A DNA stretch of 64,000 bases from an uncultured Bacteroidales bacterium (GTDB lineage Bacteria; Bacteroidota; Bacteroidia; Bacteroidales; Paludibacteraceae), in NCBI GenBank assembly GCA_900316845.1, contig ONEG01000009.1:30661-94660 (forward strand), in the 5' to 3' direction. A model generated the notes under the pieces. The model was not told where the DNA came from. It searched no databases and saw only the letters and a list, made by a program, of their open reading frames with translations. How positions within the stretch are numbered: position 1 is the stretch's first letter; every line of letters begins with the position of its first letter. The translations under genes and the position numbers were made by a program. Positions 1 through 8,400 of the stretch are shown here, piece by piece.

Positions 1-33
1 ATTGCTGATTACTGATTGCTGACTACTCATTGT
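1..33. repeat. Degenerate heptamer array
   Basis: Words TGATTAC, TGATTGC, TGACTAC, TCATTGT in a row; the last supplies the stop codon of the Cys4 lipoprotein. The array may continue beyond the window. Confidence 0.8.
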
Positions 34-518
34 CTTTGCGTGATGGTTAGTTTGTCCTCGGTGGCGATGATGTTCAGGGAACGAAGGGCTTCTTTGCTGA
101 TTCCTTTCTGCGGCATGGCGTACCCGCTGGCGATGTCGAAATGCTCGCCGCATCGCGGACAGATGGCGTAGATGCCGTCCATCTCGCAAGGGCTCTTATG
201 TCCATGCTCCGCGCAGTACGGACAAGCAAGGTCGAACGCCACGTATCCGGCAAGCGAGACATACGCCACGACTCCTCCGTAACCCCATGCGTCGGTCACG
301 GTCACGGGCTGCTTGAAGACGCCGTTCTCTTTGTAACCCTCTTGGTTGACGGTGATATAGGCGTTGGTGTTCTCCGGGAAGAAATCCGTGAAGAGCGTCT
401 TGGTGTTGATCACCACGCGCACGGGGTACGCCGGCACGGAAGATTGAAACGTCGAGCCCTCGCAGCCGCAAAGCATGAGTACTGCTATCAGTCCTATTAA
501 TTGCCCGTAACGCCGCAT
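27..518 (-). CDS. Lipoprotein with Rieske-like Cys4 domain
   Basis: 163 aa. The N-terminus is a lipoprotein signal with lipobox L16-C-G-C19, so the protein is probably anchored in a membrane facing the periplasm or surface. The C-terminal half has two Cys-Pro-x-Cys knuckles (C99/C102 and C120/C123) plus C111. Their spacing and the Phe-Asp-x-x-x-Gly that follows recall the Rieske fold, but the two histidines of a true [2Fe-2S] Rieske site are not in their usual places, so a zinc- or iron-bound Cys4 site is more likely. Last gene of the minus-strand dut operon; its start lies 22 bp inside the upstream FKBP gene, suggesting translational coupling. The function is unknown. The stop codon lies in a heptamer repeat. 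Confidence 0.8.
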   Translation of the reverse strand: MRRYGQLIGLIAVLMLCGCEGSTFQSSVPAYPVRVVINTKTLFTDFFPENTNAYITVNQEGYKENGVFKQPVTVTDAWGYGGVVAYVSLAGYVAFDLACPYCAEHGHKSPCEMDGIYAICPRCGEHFDIASGYAMPQKGISKEALRSLNIIATEDKLTITQRQ

Positions 519-1045
519 ATATGTATCGTGTAGATGAGGGTGGAATAGGGAGGAATATATCCCTGGGTTCCTTCGGTACCAAATCCTTCGGCTGCGTTAT
601 AATCGTCGCTCTGGTACTTGGCGTAGTCGTAACCCAGATAAGCAGGGATGTAGAGTTCTATATCGCCCTGGTTATGAATCTTATGGCATCCTTCCTGAAA
701 GCCGGGGATGGTGTTGGCGAGTGCCAGCGTGACGTTGTTTCCTCCGTCCACCTGGTAGCCGTTGATGAGCTTGACGGTGTAGTCGCAGATGATGACACTG
801 TTCTTGTTAGGGCGAGCTTCTCCGTTGTCTTTTAAGGGGTCTGCTATGATCTTATATTGCAGGCCAGAAGAGGAGGTCTGTACGCCGGGTTGCGTCTTGT
901 TGGCGGTGAGCCATAGCTCGTTCTGCACCTTCCATTCCGTCCAGTTGTTGGTCTTGCAGGAGGGAGTCAGGAGTAAGGAGAAAGGAATAAGGACTAATAT
1001 GATTAGTCGAATCCAACTTGTCTTTATTCTTATTTTGCGATCCAT
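497..1045 (-). CDS. FKBP-type peptidyl-prolyl isomerase lipoprotein
   Basis: 182 aa. Lipoprotein signal with a hydrophobic stretch at residues 13-28 and lipidated Cys30 (L-T-P-S-C). Residues about 60-180 match the FKBP fold, with Gly-Leu-Gln-Tyr-Lys near the start, Ile-Pro-Gly-Phe-Gln in the middle and an Ile-Pro-Pro-Tyr-Ser-Thr-Leu-Ile near the end, as in other FKBPs that end I-P-x-x-x-x-L-x-F. It should help fold envelope proteins. It overlaps the EnvC-like gene upstream by 16 bp and the Cys4 lipoprotein downstream by 22 bp. Oddly, the signal-peptide core Leu-Val-Leu-Ile-Pro-Phe-Ser-Leu-Leu-Leu-Thr-Pro is encoded by a degenerate heptamer array at 964-998. Confidence 0.85.
   Translation of the reverse strand: MDRKIRIKTSWIRLIILVLIPFSLLLTPSCKTNNWTEWKVQNELWLTANKTQPGVQTSSSGLQYKIIADPLKDNGEARPNKNSVIICDYTVKLINGYQVDGGNNVTLALANTIPGFQEGCHKIHNQGDIELYIPAYLGYDYAKYQSDDYNAAEGFGTEGTQGYIPPYSTLIYTIHICGVTGN
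964..998. repeat. Degenerate heptamer array in FKBP signal peptide
   Basis: Plus-strand words GAGTCAG, GAGTAAG, GAGAAAG, GAATAAG, GACTAAT. Read on the minus strand they encode the hydrophobic core of the FKBP lipoprotein signal. Confidence 0.85.
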
Positions 1046-2217
1046 AATTCGGGGTTTTGAATGTTCTTATCTTTGTAAATCTGGAAATACAGTTCGGTCT
1101 TCTGGTCCTGCTCGGGGTCTGTGAAGATGGTGCCGATCGCTTGTTTGGTATCGACCTTATCGCCTTGTTTGACGGACAGCTTGGAGAGGTTGGAATATAC
1201 CGTTCGGTAGTTACCGTGTTGCACGATCACGGCGTATGTACCGCCGACCATGAAACAACTGGTCACCTCACCTTTATACACTGCGCGAGCTTTGGTGCCG
1301 GCTGTCGTCTGCAGGTAAATACCTTTGTTATCCATCGTCACCTGCGAGTACACGGGGTGTTGCTGCTTGCCGAAATGTCCGCTGATCATACCTTTCTCCA
1401 CGGGCCATGGCAGCCGCCCTTTGTTGGCTTCGAAGCCGCCGGCGATGAGTTGTTGCTCTTTGGTGAGAGTGGTCTTGGATGCTTTCTCCGTCTGCTTGCG
1501 CACGATGTCATCGATCTTGCGGTTGAGTTCGTCCACTTTCTTCTGTTTCTGCTTGATCTGCTTGTTCAGGTCTTTCTCTTTGGACTTGAGTTGCGAGAGC
1601 ATGTTCTTCTGCTTGCGCTCGTCCCGTTGCAGGTTCGCCTGCTCGCGTTTGCGGGAAGAGAGAGCAGCCTGTTTGTCGGCTTTGTTGGTCTCCAGGAGTT
1701 CGTTCTGGGTATCTATCTCTGCTTGTGTGTTCTCAATGCGGCGCACTTGTTCCTGGCGGAAGTGTGCAAACTCCTGCAGGTATCGTGTGCGGCGTGCGAG
1801 CTGCTGAAAACTGTCGCTCGCAAGCAGAAACAACAAGGGCGATTGTTGCATCCGGGCATAATGGCTCTGCTTCACCATTTGCGCGTAGTCGCCTTTGTAG
1901 CGCTCCAAGACCACCTGTAACGAGTCGCGCGTATTGCTCAGCCGCGTCATCTCGCGGTTCAGCGCCGTGATCTCGTTGTCCAGCGTGTGGATGAGTTTCT
2001 TCTGGGTCTTGATATTCTGGTTCAGAAGCTGCAGTTTGTTCATCGTCGCGGACTCATCTTTCTTCGTCTGCTTGAGCATCTTGTTGGTCTGCTCGATCTC
2101 TGCCTGCAGTTTCTTTTGTTTCTTCTGCAACTCCTTCACGCTCTCGCCCCATGCCGGCACGAGAAGACATGCGCTCAGAACAAGCGTTAATATGTATTTA
2201 TAGGAACTTCGAAACAT
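1030..2217 (-). CDS. EnvC-like murein hydrolase activator
   Basis: 395 aa. Signal peptide (about 1-24), then a long Lys/Gln/Glu-rich coiled coil (about 25-250), then a LytM/M23 domain (about 270-390). The four metal ligands of an active M23 enzyme appear to be lost: where active enzymes have His-x-x-x-Asp this protein has Asn-Lys-Gly-Ile-Tyr, and the terminal His-Leu-His motif reads Glu-Leu-Tyr (near residue 375). It is therefore more likely an activator of an amidase for septum splitting than a peptidase, like EnvC or NlpD. It overlaps its neighbours on both sides within the dut operon. The order dut, TPR, DUF4292, EnvC-like is one I recognise from other Bacteroidales. Confidence 0.9.
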   Translation of the reverse strand: MFRSSYKYILTLVLSACLLVPAWGESVKELQKKQKKLQAEIEQTNKMLKQTKKDESATMNKLQLLNQNIKTQKKLIHTLDNEITALNREMTRLSNTRDSLQVVLERYKGDYAQMVKQSHYARMQQSPLLFLLASDSFQQLARRTRYLQEFAHFRQEQVRRIENTQAEIDTQNELLETNKADKQAALSSRKREQANLQRDERKQKNMLSQLKSKEKDLNKQIKQKQKKVDELNRKIDDIVRKQTEKASKTTLTKEQQLIAGGFEANKGRLPWPVEKGMISGHFGKQQHPVYSQVTMDNKGIYLQTTAGTKARAVYKGEVTSCFMVGGTYAVIVQHGNYRTVYSNLSKLSVKQGDKVDTKQAIGTIFTDPEQDQKTELYFQIYKDKNIQNPELWIAK

Positions 2218-2752
2218 CTATCTCTGTGTATTTGGTCAGCCTTTGGTTCGTCATCTTCACCGGCACATCGATCTTCCGCGGCGGATAGTCAAGGATGAGT
2301 TCTATCTGCTTCTTTCCGAACGTATAGACAAGCCGTGCTTTCTTGTCTCCCGTGGGTAGTTCAGCCGTGCATATCTGCTGGAGAATGTCCCAATTGAGGG
2401 ATGGCGTCAACTGTTTGTTGAGGTCTGCAAACGTACCTCTGGCGTAGCGGCCGTGCAGTTTGTCGATAGCGATGATCTCCGTCGGCGTAGCTTCTACGCG
2501 CATCATCTCCATGCCGAACATCGGCGTGACGGAGATGACGATCATCGAGTCGAGTACGGTCTGCATCGTCACGGCGGAGGAGAGTTTGTCTTCGTCCGTC
2601 AAGACGGTCGCTTGGGCGCCTTGTATGAGGCAGGTATGCCACGTCGGTACTACCGGTTCGGGTTCGACCGGTTGCACCGCTTTCTTCTTCGCTCCGCATC
2701 CGCAGAGCAGAAGAGCACTACTTAATACTATGAATATGCTTTTGTACTTCAT
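2198..2752 (-). CDS. DUF4292 lipoprotein
   Basis: 184 aa. Lipobox L16-C-G-C19. The body fits DUF4292, a Bacteroidetes family with an LolA/LolB-like half-barrel; such proteins may handle lipids or lipoproteins in the envelope, but no role is proven. The sequence shows short beta-rich stretches and no catalytic motif. It overlaps the TPR gene upstream by 35 bp and the EnvC-like gene downstream by 20 bp, so the set is a tight operon. Family assignment is from overall pattern and neighbourhood rather than a single motif. Confidence 0.8.
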   Translation of the reverse strand: MKYKSIFIVLSSALLLCGCGAKKKAVQPVEPEPVVPTWHTCLIQGAQATVLTDEDKLSSAVTMQTVLDSMIVISVTPMFGMEMMRVEATPTEIIAIDKLHGRYARGTFADLNKQLTPSLNWDILQQICTAELPTGDKKARLVYTFGKKQIELILDYPPRKIDVPVKMTNQRLTKYTEIDVSKFL

Positions 2753-3635
2753 CTCTCATTTTCTCGTCATCACCGATGTTCCACAATGCTTTGTTGAGGT
2801 AAAACAACGCCAGCTGGTCTTGTCCCTGCAGGTGGAGGATCCATCCGTACGTGTCTAAGAACGTCGGGTTGGATGGCTGCTCCCGGATCGTGATCGCGCT
2901 CATCTTCTCTGCCTTCGTCAGATCCCCGCCATGCGTCGCTAAGTGGTACGCGTAGTTATTGAGGATCATCAGGTTATACGGATCGAGTTCCAACACCCGC
3001 TCATAGAGCGCGTAGAGCTCTTTGGGTTTGGCTCCCATCTGCTCCATGATCTCCAGCCGGAAGAGCAGGAACCGCATGTTCGTCGGGTCGATCTCTAAGT
3101 ACCGGTCAATCTCTTGGATGGCTTTCTTGGGTTTGTTGCTCAGCGCGTAGATGCGGTAGCGCGTGATAGCACTATAAGCATCATAACCGTCTTTCTTGTC
3201 GATCTCGTCCTGTAAGGCAAGCGCTTTCTTCCATTCTTCGGCGGTGATGGCCTGCATCTTCAGCCTTTGCAGCAGATCCACCGGCGCTGTCCCTTTCGGC
3301 ATCGACTGATACGCTCGCTCGAAATACTCCTGCGCACGATCCTCTTGCTTGAGCCCCGCATAGATGACGCCGAGGTAGTACAGGGTCTGACCGTCATCGG
3401 GCTTGATCATGAGGCAGAACTGTATCAGCGCGTACGCGTCGGTGTACCGCTCCTGATCAATCGCCTGCCGCGCCGCGTACCAGTAGTACGAGAACTGCTG
3501 GTTCTGCTCCATGGTGTTTTGAGAAACGATTAAGGAATAAGGAGTAAGGAATAAAGACAAAAATGCTATTATCAGTAGCCGTTTAGTCCTTATTCTTTTA
3601 GCGATGCGGTCTTTATTCTTTATTCCTTCTTTCAT
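2718..3635 (-). CDS. TPR protein, exported
   Basis: 305 aa. Tetratricopeptide repeats run from about residue 48 to 290 (for example the Tyr-Tyr-Leu-Gly-Val-Ile-Tyr and Asn-Asn-Tyr-Ala-Tyr-His-Leu segments), so it is a protein-interaction scaffold. Residues about 18-38 are a hydrophobic segment followed by Ser-Gln, so export or inner-membrane anchoring is likely. The N-terminal 35 residues are encoded almost entirely by degenerate heptamer repeats (3530-3631), so the true start could be later and this region may vary between strains. Its ATG overlaps the dut stop (ATGA). It probably works in the envelope with the following DUF4292 and EnvC-like proteins; no specific partner is known. Confidence 0.82.
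   Translation of the reverse strand: MKEGIKNKDRIAKRIRTKRLLIIAFLSLFLTPYSLIVSQNTMEQNQQFSYYWYAARQAIDQERYTDAYALIQFCLMIKPDDGQTLYYLGVIYAGLKQEDRAQEYFERAYQSMPKGTAPVDLLQRLKMQAITAEEWKKALALQDEIDKKDGYDAYSAITRYRIYALSNKPKKAIQEIDRYLEIDPTNMRFLLFRLEIMEQMGAKPKELYALYERVLELDPYNLMILNNYAYHLATHGGDLTKAEKMSAITIREQPSNPTFLDTYGWILHLQGQDQLALFYLNKALWNIGDDEKMRDEVQKHIHSIK
3530..3631. repeat. Heptamer arrays with AGCGATGCGGT core
   Basis: TTAAGGA, ATAAGGA, GTAAGGA, ATAAAGA (3530-3557); then CCTTATT followed by the 16-mer CTTTTAGCGATGCGGT (3588-3610), then CTTTATT twice and CCTTCTT. All inside the TPR gene N-terminus. Confidence 0.85.
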
Positions 3636-4066
3636 TTTCTTCCGCTATGTCCAAATCCTCCTTCGCCGCGCTCGGTCTCGCTCAGTTCGGTCACTTCGAT
3701 GACCTCCGGCGTCTCGTGCTTGGCGATGACCATCTGGCATATCCGCTCGCCGGGTTCGATGGTCTGCGCCTCACCGCTCAGGTTAATCAGTATCACACCC
3801 ACCTCGCCGCGGTAGTCTGCGTCAATCGTTCCCGGGGTGTTCAGAACGGTTAAGCCGCGTTTGAGCGCCAGGCCGCTTCGCGGACGAATCTGCGCTTCGT
3901 AACCGGCCGGCAACTCGATAAACAAGCCCGTCGGGATGAGTTTTCGCTCCATCGGCTGCAGCGTGATCGCGTCTTCGATGTTGCATCGTATATCCATACC
4001 TGCTGCCTGCGCACTCTCGTACCGCGGCAGCGGATTCTTGCTCTTGTTGATGATTTTTAGGGTCAT
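3632..4066 (-). CDS. dut: dUTP diphosphatase
   Basis: 144 aa, normal length for a trimeric dUTPase. It hydrolyses dUTP to dUMP and pyrophosphate in the cytoplasm, keeping uracil out of DNA and feeding dTMP synthesis. All five motifs are visible: Ala-Gly-Met-Asp-Ile (22-26), Arg-Pro-Arg-Ser-Gly-Leu-Ala (61-67), [11 protein letters not shown] (79-89), Glu-Arg-Ile-Cys-Gln-Met (107-112) and the C-terminal [10 protein letters not shown] arm (133-142). The 103-bp gap to the upstream kinase gene is filled by decamer repeats. Confidence 0.97.
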   Translation of the reverse strand: MTLKIINKSKNPLPRYESAQAAGMDIRCNIEDAITLQPMERKLIPTGLFIELPAGYEAQIRPRSGLALKRGLTVLNTPGTIDADYRGEVGVILINLSGEAQTIEPGERICQMVIAKHETPEVIEVTELSETERGEGGFGHSGRK

Positions 4067-4080
4067 TATTGGTAGTTTTT

Positions 4081-4170
4081 TAGGTAATCCTAGGTAATCC
4101 TAGGTAATCCTAGGTAGTCCTAGGTAGTCCTAGGTAAACCTAGGTTGTCCTATGTAGTCCTATTTTGTCT
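4081..4170. repeat. Decamer array between lipid kinase and dut
   Basis: Eight 10-bp units in perfect register: TAGGTAATCC three times, TAGGTAGTCC twice, TAGGTAAACC, TAGGTTGTCC, TATGTAGTCC; then TATTTTGTCT. They fill the gap up to the kinase stop. Confidence 0.95.
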
Positions 4171-5102
4171 TAGAACCGCTTTTCTGCGAGGACGCGGAGG
4201 CCGTCCTCGACGATGCAGATATGTATGTCTTTCTCCATCTCCACGGGATCGCCGTCGATGTGGAACGGTGCCGCTTTCTCGCGCTCGAGGGTCACTTCCC
4301 GTGCGCGCAGCGTGTCCATGAAATGGCTGTCATCGATGCTGCCGGCGAACAACCGTAACGCCAGACTCGCACTGCCTAAGAGCGCGTGGCTCGACATCAT
4401 CATAATATCCATCTTACCGTCCTGGATGCTCGCTTTCGGCGCGATGAACGCTTCGTAACCCCACTGGTTCGCATTAGCGAAAGTGATCAGGAACGCCTTG
4501 TGCGTCACGTCCAGACCGTCGCCCACAATGTGGTAGGTCTGCGCTTGGTAAGAGAACGCGTCGTGGATGATGTTCTGCAGATAGGTGCTGAACCCGCGTT
4601 TGTTGCTGCTCGCAAAATGATCCGCTATCAACGCATCAAATCCCGTGCCACACGTACTCACGAACAATCTGCCGTTCGCCAGACCGTAATCAACCGAAAT
4701 CGGCTCGGAGTGGTTGATCATCTCTAAGGCCTTCTGCGGACGGATAGGGATGTTTAAATGCCGTGCAAAACCGTTTCCGCTTCCCATCGGGATGATGCCG
4801 AGTGCGGTCTGTTGACTTCTAAGAGCTGACGGCTGACGGCTAGTACCTGCCACTATCCCTCGTGCCACTTCGTTCACCGTTCCGTCGCCGCCGACCGCTA
4901 CCACAGCGTCAAAGCCCATCCGGGCATACTGCTTCGCTAACTCTACCGCGTGACCGGCATACTCCGTGAAGGTGATGTTCGGCAACCACTGCTCGCTGTC
5001 GAGGGTCTGCATGATCAACTTCGGCAACTTGCGCTTCGCGTTCTGCGTCTCCTTGCTTCCCGAGATGGGATTGATGATAAATGCTATATTTTTCATATTC
5101 AA
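4170..5102 (-). CDS. Diacylglycerol kinase family lipid kinase
   Basis: 310 aa, DagK/YegS fold. It should transfer phosphate from ATP to a lipid such as diacylglycerol at the inner face of the membrane. Residues 71-78 are the hallmark Gly-Gly-Asp-Gly-Thr-Val-Asn-Glu, followed by Gly-Ser-Gly-Asn-Gly-Phe-Ala-Arg (about 107-114). Between these motifs lies an extra loop (about 86-99) coded by degenerate heptamers at 4811-4845, absent from typical relatives as far as I recall. A well-formed promoter lies 50-80 bp upstream (5151-5182). The related enzyme LCB5-like sphingosine kinase has the same fold, so a sphingolipid substrate is possible in Bacteroidales. Confidence 0.9.
   Translation of the reverse strand: MNMKNIAFIINPISGSKETQNAKRKLPKLIMQTLDSEQWLPNITFTEYAGHAVELAKQYARMGFDAVVAVGGDGTVNEVARGIVAGTSRQPSALRSQQTALGIIPMGSGNGFARHLNIPIRPQKALEMINHSEPISVDYGLANGRLFVSTCGTGFDALIADHFASSNKRGFSTYLQNIIHDAFSYQAQTYHIVGDGLDVTHKAFLITFANANQWGYEAFIAPKASIQDGKMDIMMMSSHALLGSASLALRLFAGSIDDSHFMDTLRAREVTLEREKAAPFHIDGDPVEMEKDIHICIVEDGLRVLAEKRF
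4811..4845. repeat. Heptamer array in lipid kinase
   Basis: GTTGACT, TCTAAGA, GCTGACG, GCTGACG, GCTAGTA, coding a loop of the kinase. Confidence 0.75.
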
Positions 5103-5150
5103 ATATGTTTCCTACGCGCACGCACGTACTCGTGCAAACTAAATCGGCTG

Positions 5151-5182
5151 CAAAGTTACAAAAAAAAAATGACATGTGCAAA
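5151..5182 (-). promoter_or_regulatory. Promoter of the lipid kinase-dut operon
   Basis: Minus strand TTTG (5179-5182), 20 bp, TAACTTTG (5151-5158). The about 340-bp gap to the plus-strand addA-like start also holds an AT-rich imperfect palindrome (5201-5225), an 11-bp repeat (5262-5305) and the opposing promoter at 5369. I see no gene in it. Confidence 0.8.
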
Positions 5183-5261
5183 TAAAAAATGAAGACAAAA
5201 AGTATATATACTATGTATATATAGTAAAAGAAGCCAAAATGACAAAATAGGGGTTTCATCC

Positions 5262-5305
5262 TATGGTGATCCTATGGTCATCTTATGGTGATCCTATGGT
5301 GAGAG
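5262..5305. repeat. 11-mer array, intergenic
   Basis: TATGGTGATCC, TATGGTCATCT, TATGGTGATCC, TATGGTGAGAG. Confidence 0.9.
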
Positions 5306-5368
5306 AGTGTAAAAGTCCTGTGGGAGGATTGTAAAACCCCGGCAAATATCAGAAAAAGTGCAAATTAA

Positions 5369-5400
5369 TTTGTTTATTTGAAAAATTATCACTATCTTTG
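5369..5400 (+). promoter_or_regulatory. Promoter of the AddAB-like operon
   Basis: TTTG (5369-5372), 20 bp, TATCTTTG (5393-5400). It places the start codon at 5444 and rules out the upstream TTG. Confidence 0.75.
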
Positions 5401-5443
5401 CACACAAATTGTTGAATGCGGATCAGAAGATAGCGAGAGAGAC

Positions 5444-8400
5444 ATGGAATCATTGATTGATATACGGCGGCCGGTGACGGTCTGCAGGGCGTCGGCGGGA
5501 ACGGGAAAGACGTACACCTTAGCGGCGTATTATGTGGGGTTATTGCTTTCGGGCGAGGACTACCGCTCGATCCTTGCGATCACCTTTACCAACAAGGCGA
5601 CGGCGGAGATGAGTGAGCGTATCATCGGCTATCTGCATGAGATCGCCAAAGGCGGGGCCGAAGGTGCGGCGTCCGGCGGAGCGAAAGGTGTGGTGTCAGG
5701 CGGGGCGAAGGACTTCCTCAGCTACGCGCGGAAATTCATGATCCGCGATCAGGGTGCGCCGGACGAGGTGCTCTGCCGGCGTGCGGGAGAGTGCTTCGAG
5801 AAGATGCTGCTGGACTACGACAATGTGCAGATCCAGACGATCGACTCGTTCCTGCAGACCCTCTTGAGCGGTCTGGCAGGGGTGTTGAAGATGAGTGCGG
5901 GTTTGAGTACGGAGCTGGATATCGACCACGTGATCCGCACGGCGGTGGAGCAACTGCTGACGACCGACATGACGGCGTCGGACCGGACGATCATCGAAGA
6001 TTATATGCGTCTGAAGTTGGATCAGGAGAGCCAGTGGGACGTACGAGAGAGTTTGTGCGGCATGGCGAAAGAGCTGTACAACGAGTCCGTGCAGATGTTG
6101 GACGAAGAGGGGCTGATTTGTTTTGACGGTCCGTCGATTGTCCGCCGTCGCAAGGCGATTGAGGAGCAATGGAAGACGGATAAGGACTTGGCGAAACTGA
6201 AGGAGATTCTGCATCAATGCGAGCCCAAGGCCGATACCTATAACCGCTATACGAAAGCCGCTTATGAGCGCTTGGTCCGGTCGGTTGAGGCACCGGACAA
6301 AGTGACGGCGAAAGACCGTTTCCGCGGCGTGAGCGAGAAATACTGCTGCGACGAGTTGATGGGGCAGGCGACGGCGATTGCAGAGCCTCTGGGAAGAAAG
6401 TACAACACCCTGTCGCTGACCATCCGGTTCAGCAGAGACATGGAGCTGATGAGTTCGTTGCAGCACCTCATCCAACGCAACCTCTCGGAGGCTAACTGCG
6501 CCTTGCTGGCACGGACGGCAGGGACGCTGAGTAAGGCGCTTCGGGACGGTGATGCGGAGTTCATCCTCGAGAAAGCCGGTATCCGCTACCACCACGTGCT
6601 GATGGATGAGTTTCAGGACACCAGCCAACTGCAGTGGAGCGTCATCCGGCGGCTACTGATGGACGTTCTTGCCGGCGCCGGCAACACTCTCCTCATCGTG
6701 GGCGATATCAAGCAGTCCATCTATCGGTGGCGAAACGGCGATTGGCATATTATGGAGGGGCTAACTAATGATGGATTGAGCCGCTCGCAAGGCGAGCTAA
6801 ATGATGGATTGATAAATGAGAAGTTTACTTCGCTCACGCGGAATTTCAGGAGTAGCGAAGAGGTGGTGCGGTTCAATCTGTCGCTCTTCGACCATATAGT
6901 TAAAGAGTGGGACAGTACGTTGGCGGCGAAGATCTACGGCGAAGGGTACGAAGAAGGCAAGTTGGCGGAGTTTTACCAGGCGAAGAAGAAAGGCGGCTAC
7001 GTGCGCTTCCACGCCATCCCAAACGGCAAGCCGGCGGACTTGGCGATGGAGATGTTCGAGCAGATGGAGGAGCTGCTGAGCCGCGGTGTGAGAGCCGAAG
7101 AGATGATGGTGCTCGTTCGCGAGAAGAAAGAGGCGATGCGGGTGACGGAGATGCACGCGGATTTGGACGAGGCGCAGTTCCCGCACCTGAGCAGTGTGAA
7201 GATCGTCTCGGCGGACAGTTTTCTCTTGGAGGCCTCGACGGATGTGCAGCTGGTCATTGCGGGGTTGAAGAGTCTGACGTCCGGCGGCGTGGAAGAGCGG
7301 TATATAGAGATGATGACCGGTCGGCCGGAGTTGCTCAAGGCGCTGAAGGAGCGGCTGAACGCCGACACGCCTTTGTACGAAGCGGTGAGCGAGACCATCG
7401 CTATCCTCCTGACGGACGAGAAAGGGCAGTACCACGGTTCGCAGACGGCGTACCTGAATGCCCTCTTAGATCGTACTCGTGCGTACGTAAGCGCGTACGG
7501 TAGTAATATAAAGGAGTTCCTCAAATACTGGGACGACACAATGCACGCGAAACCCATCCCTGCCTCGTCCACCAACGCCATCCGCATCCTGACGGTTCAT
7601 GCCAGCAAGGGCCTGCAGTCGCAGACCTTGTTCGTGCCGTTCTGTACGTGGACCAAAGAAGCCGGGCGGCATCAACCGAAGATCTGGTGTAAGGCGGACG
7701 GAGAGAAAGATTTTGTGCCCATCCAGGACGGCACGGAGATGGAGCTGTCGAACTACGCGCCGTACCGCGAGGAGGAGCACCTGAACATGCGGATCGATAA
7801 CCTGAATATGCTGTACGTGGCGCTCACGAGGGCAGAGGACAACCTCTTTGTCTCCACCTCGTACCCGGTTAATAAAGACGGCAAGAAAGGTGCCTGCAAC
7901 CACGTGGGGCAGTATATTTTGGATTACGTCAAGGCCGATGAATATGAGGCTGGAAGTGTGATAGTCAAGAGTCAAGAGTCAGGAGCCAAGAGCCAAGAGG
8001 TAATTGAGGAAGCAGAACTGTGGGCGGATAGCGGACAAGTGCGGTTCGTGCAGTCGCAGGAAGGTGCGATGTACACGGCGTACGGCGATGAGTCGTACCG
8101 CAGAACGGCGAAGATGGAGGAGGGCACGTTGTGTCACGACATTTTTGCACATATCCGCAAAGCGGATGAGTTAGACGCGGTGCTGCGGGATTTTGAGACA
8201 CGCGGTCTAATCGCTTCGGATGAACAACGGGAGAAGCTCCGCGGCTTGATCTCTTCGGCATGGAAAGGCAACGACGAGATGCGGGATTGGTTCACCGCTC
8301 CGTGGGAACTAAGGCTCGAGGAGGCGATCTATATCGACCGGCGCGAGTTGCGTCCCGACCGCGTGATGATCAACCCCGAGACGAAAGAAGCCGTGGTGCT

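Noticed and set aside
1057-1920. Plus-strand open frame opposite the EnvC-like gene
   Set aside because: Leu/Val-rich shadow of a Lys/Gln-rich coiled coil; no motif.
4081-4170. Decamer array considered as a CRISPR
   Set aside because: No spacers between units and no cas genes; units are contiguous and degenerate.
5378-5443. TTG start for the AddA-like gene
   Set aside because: It lies between the -33 and -7 boxes of the promoter, so it would not be transcribed.
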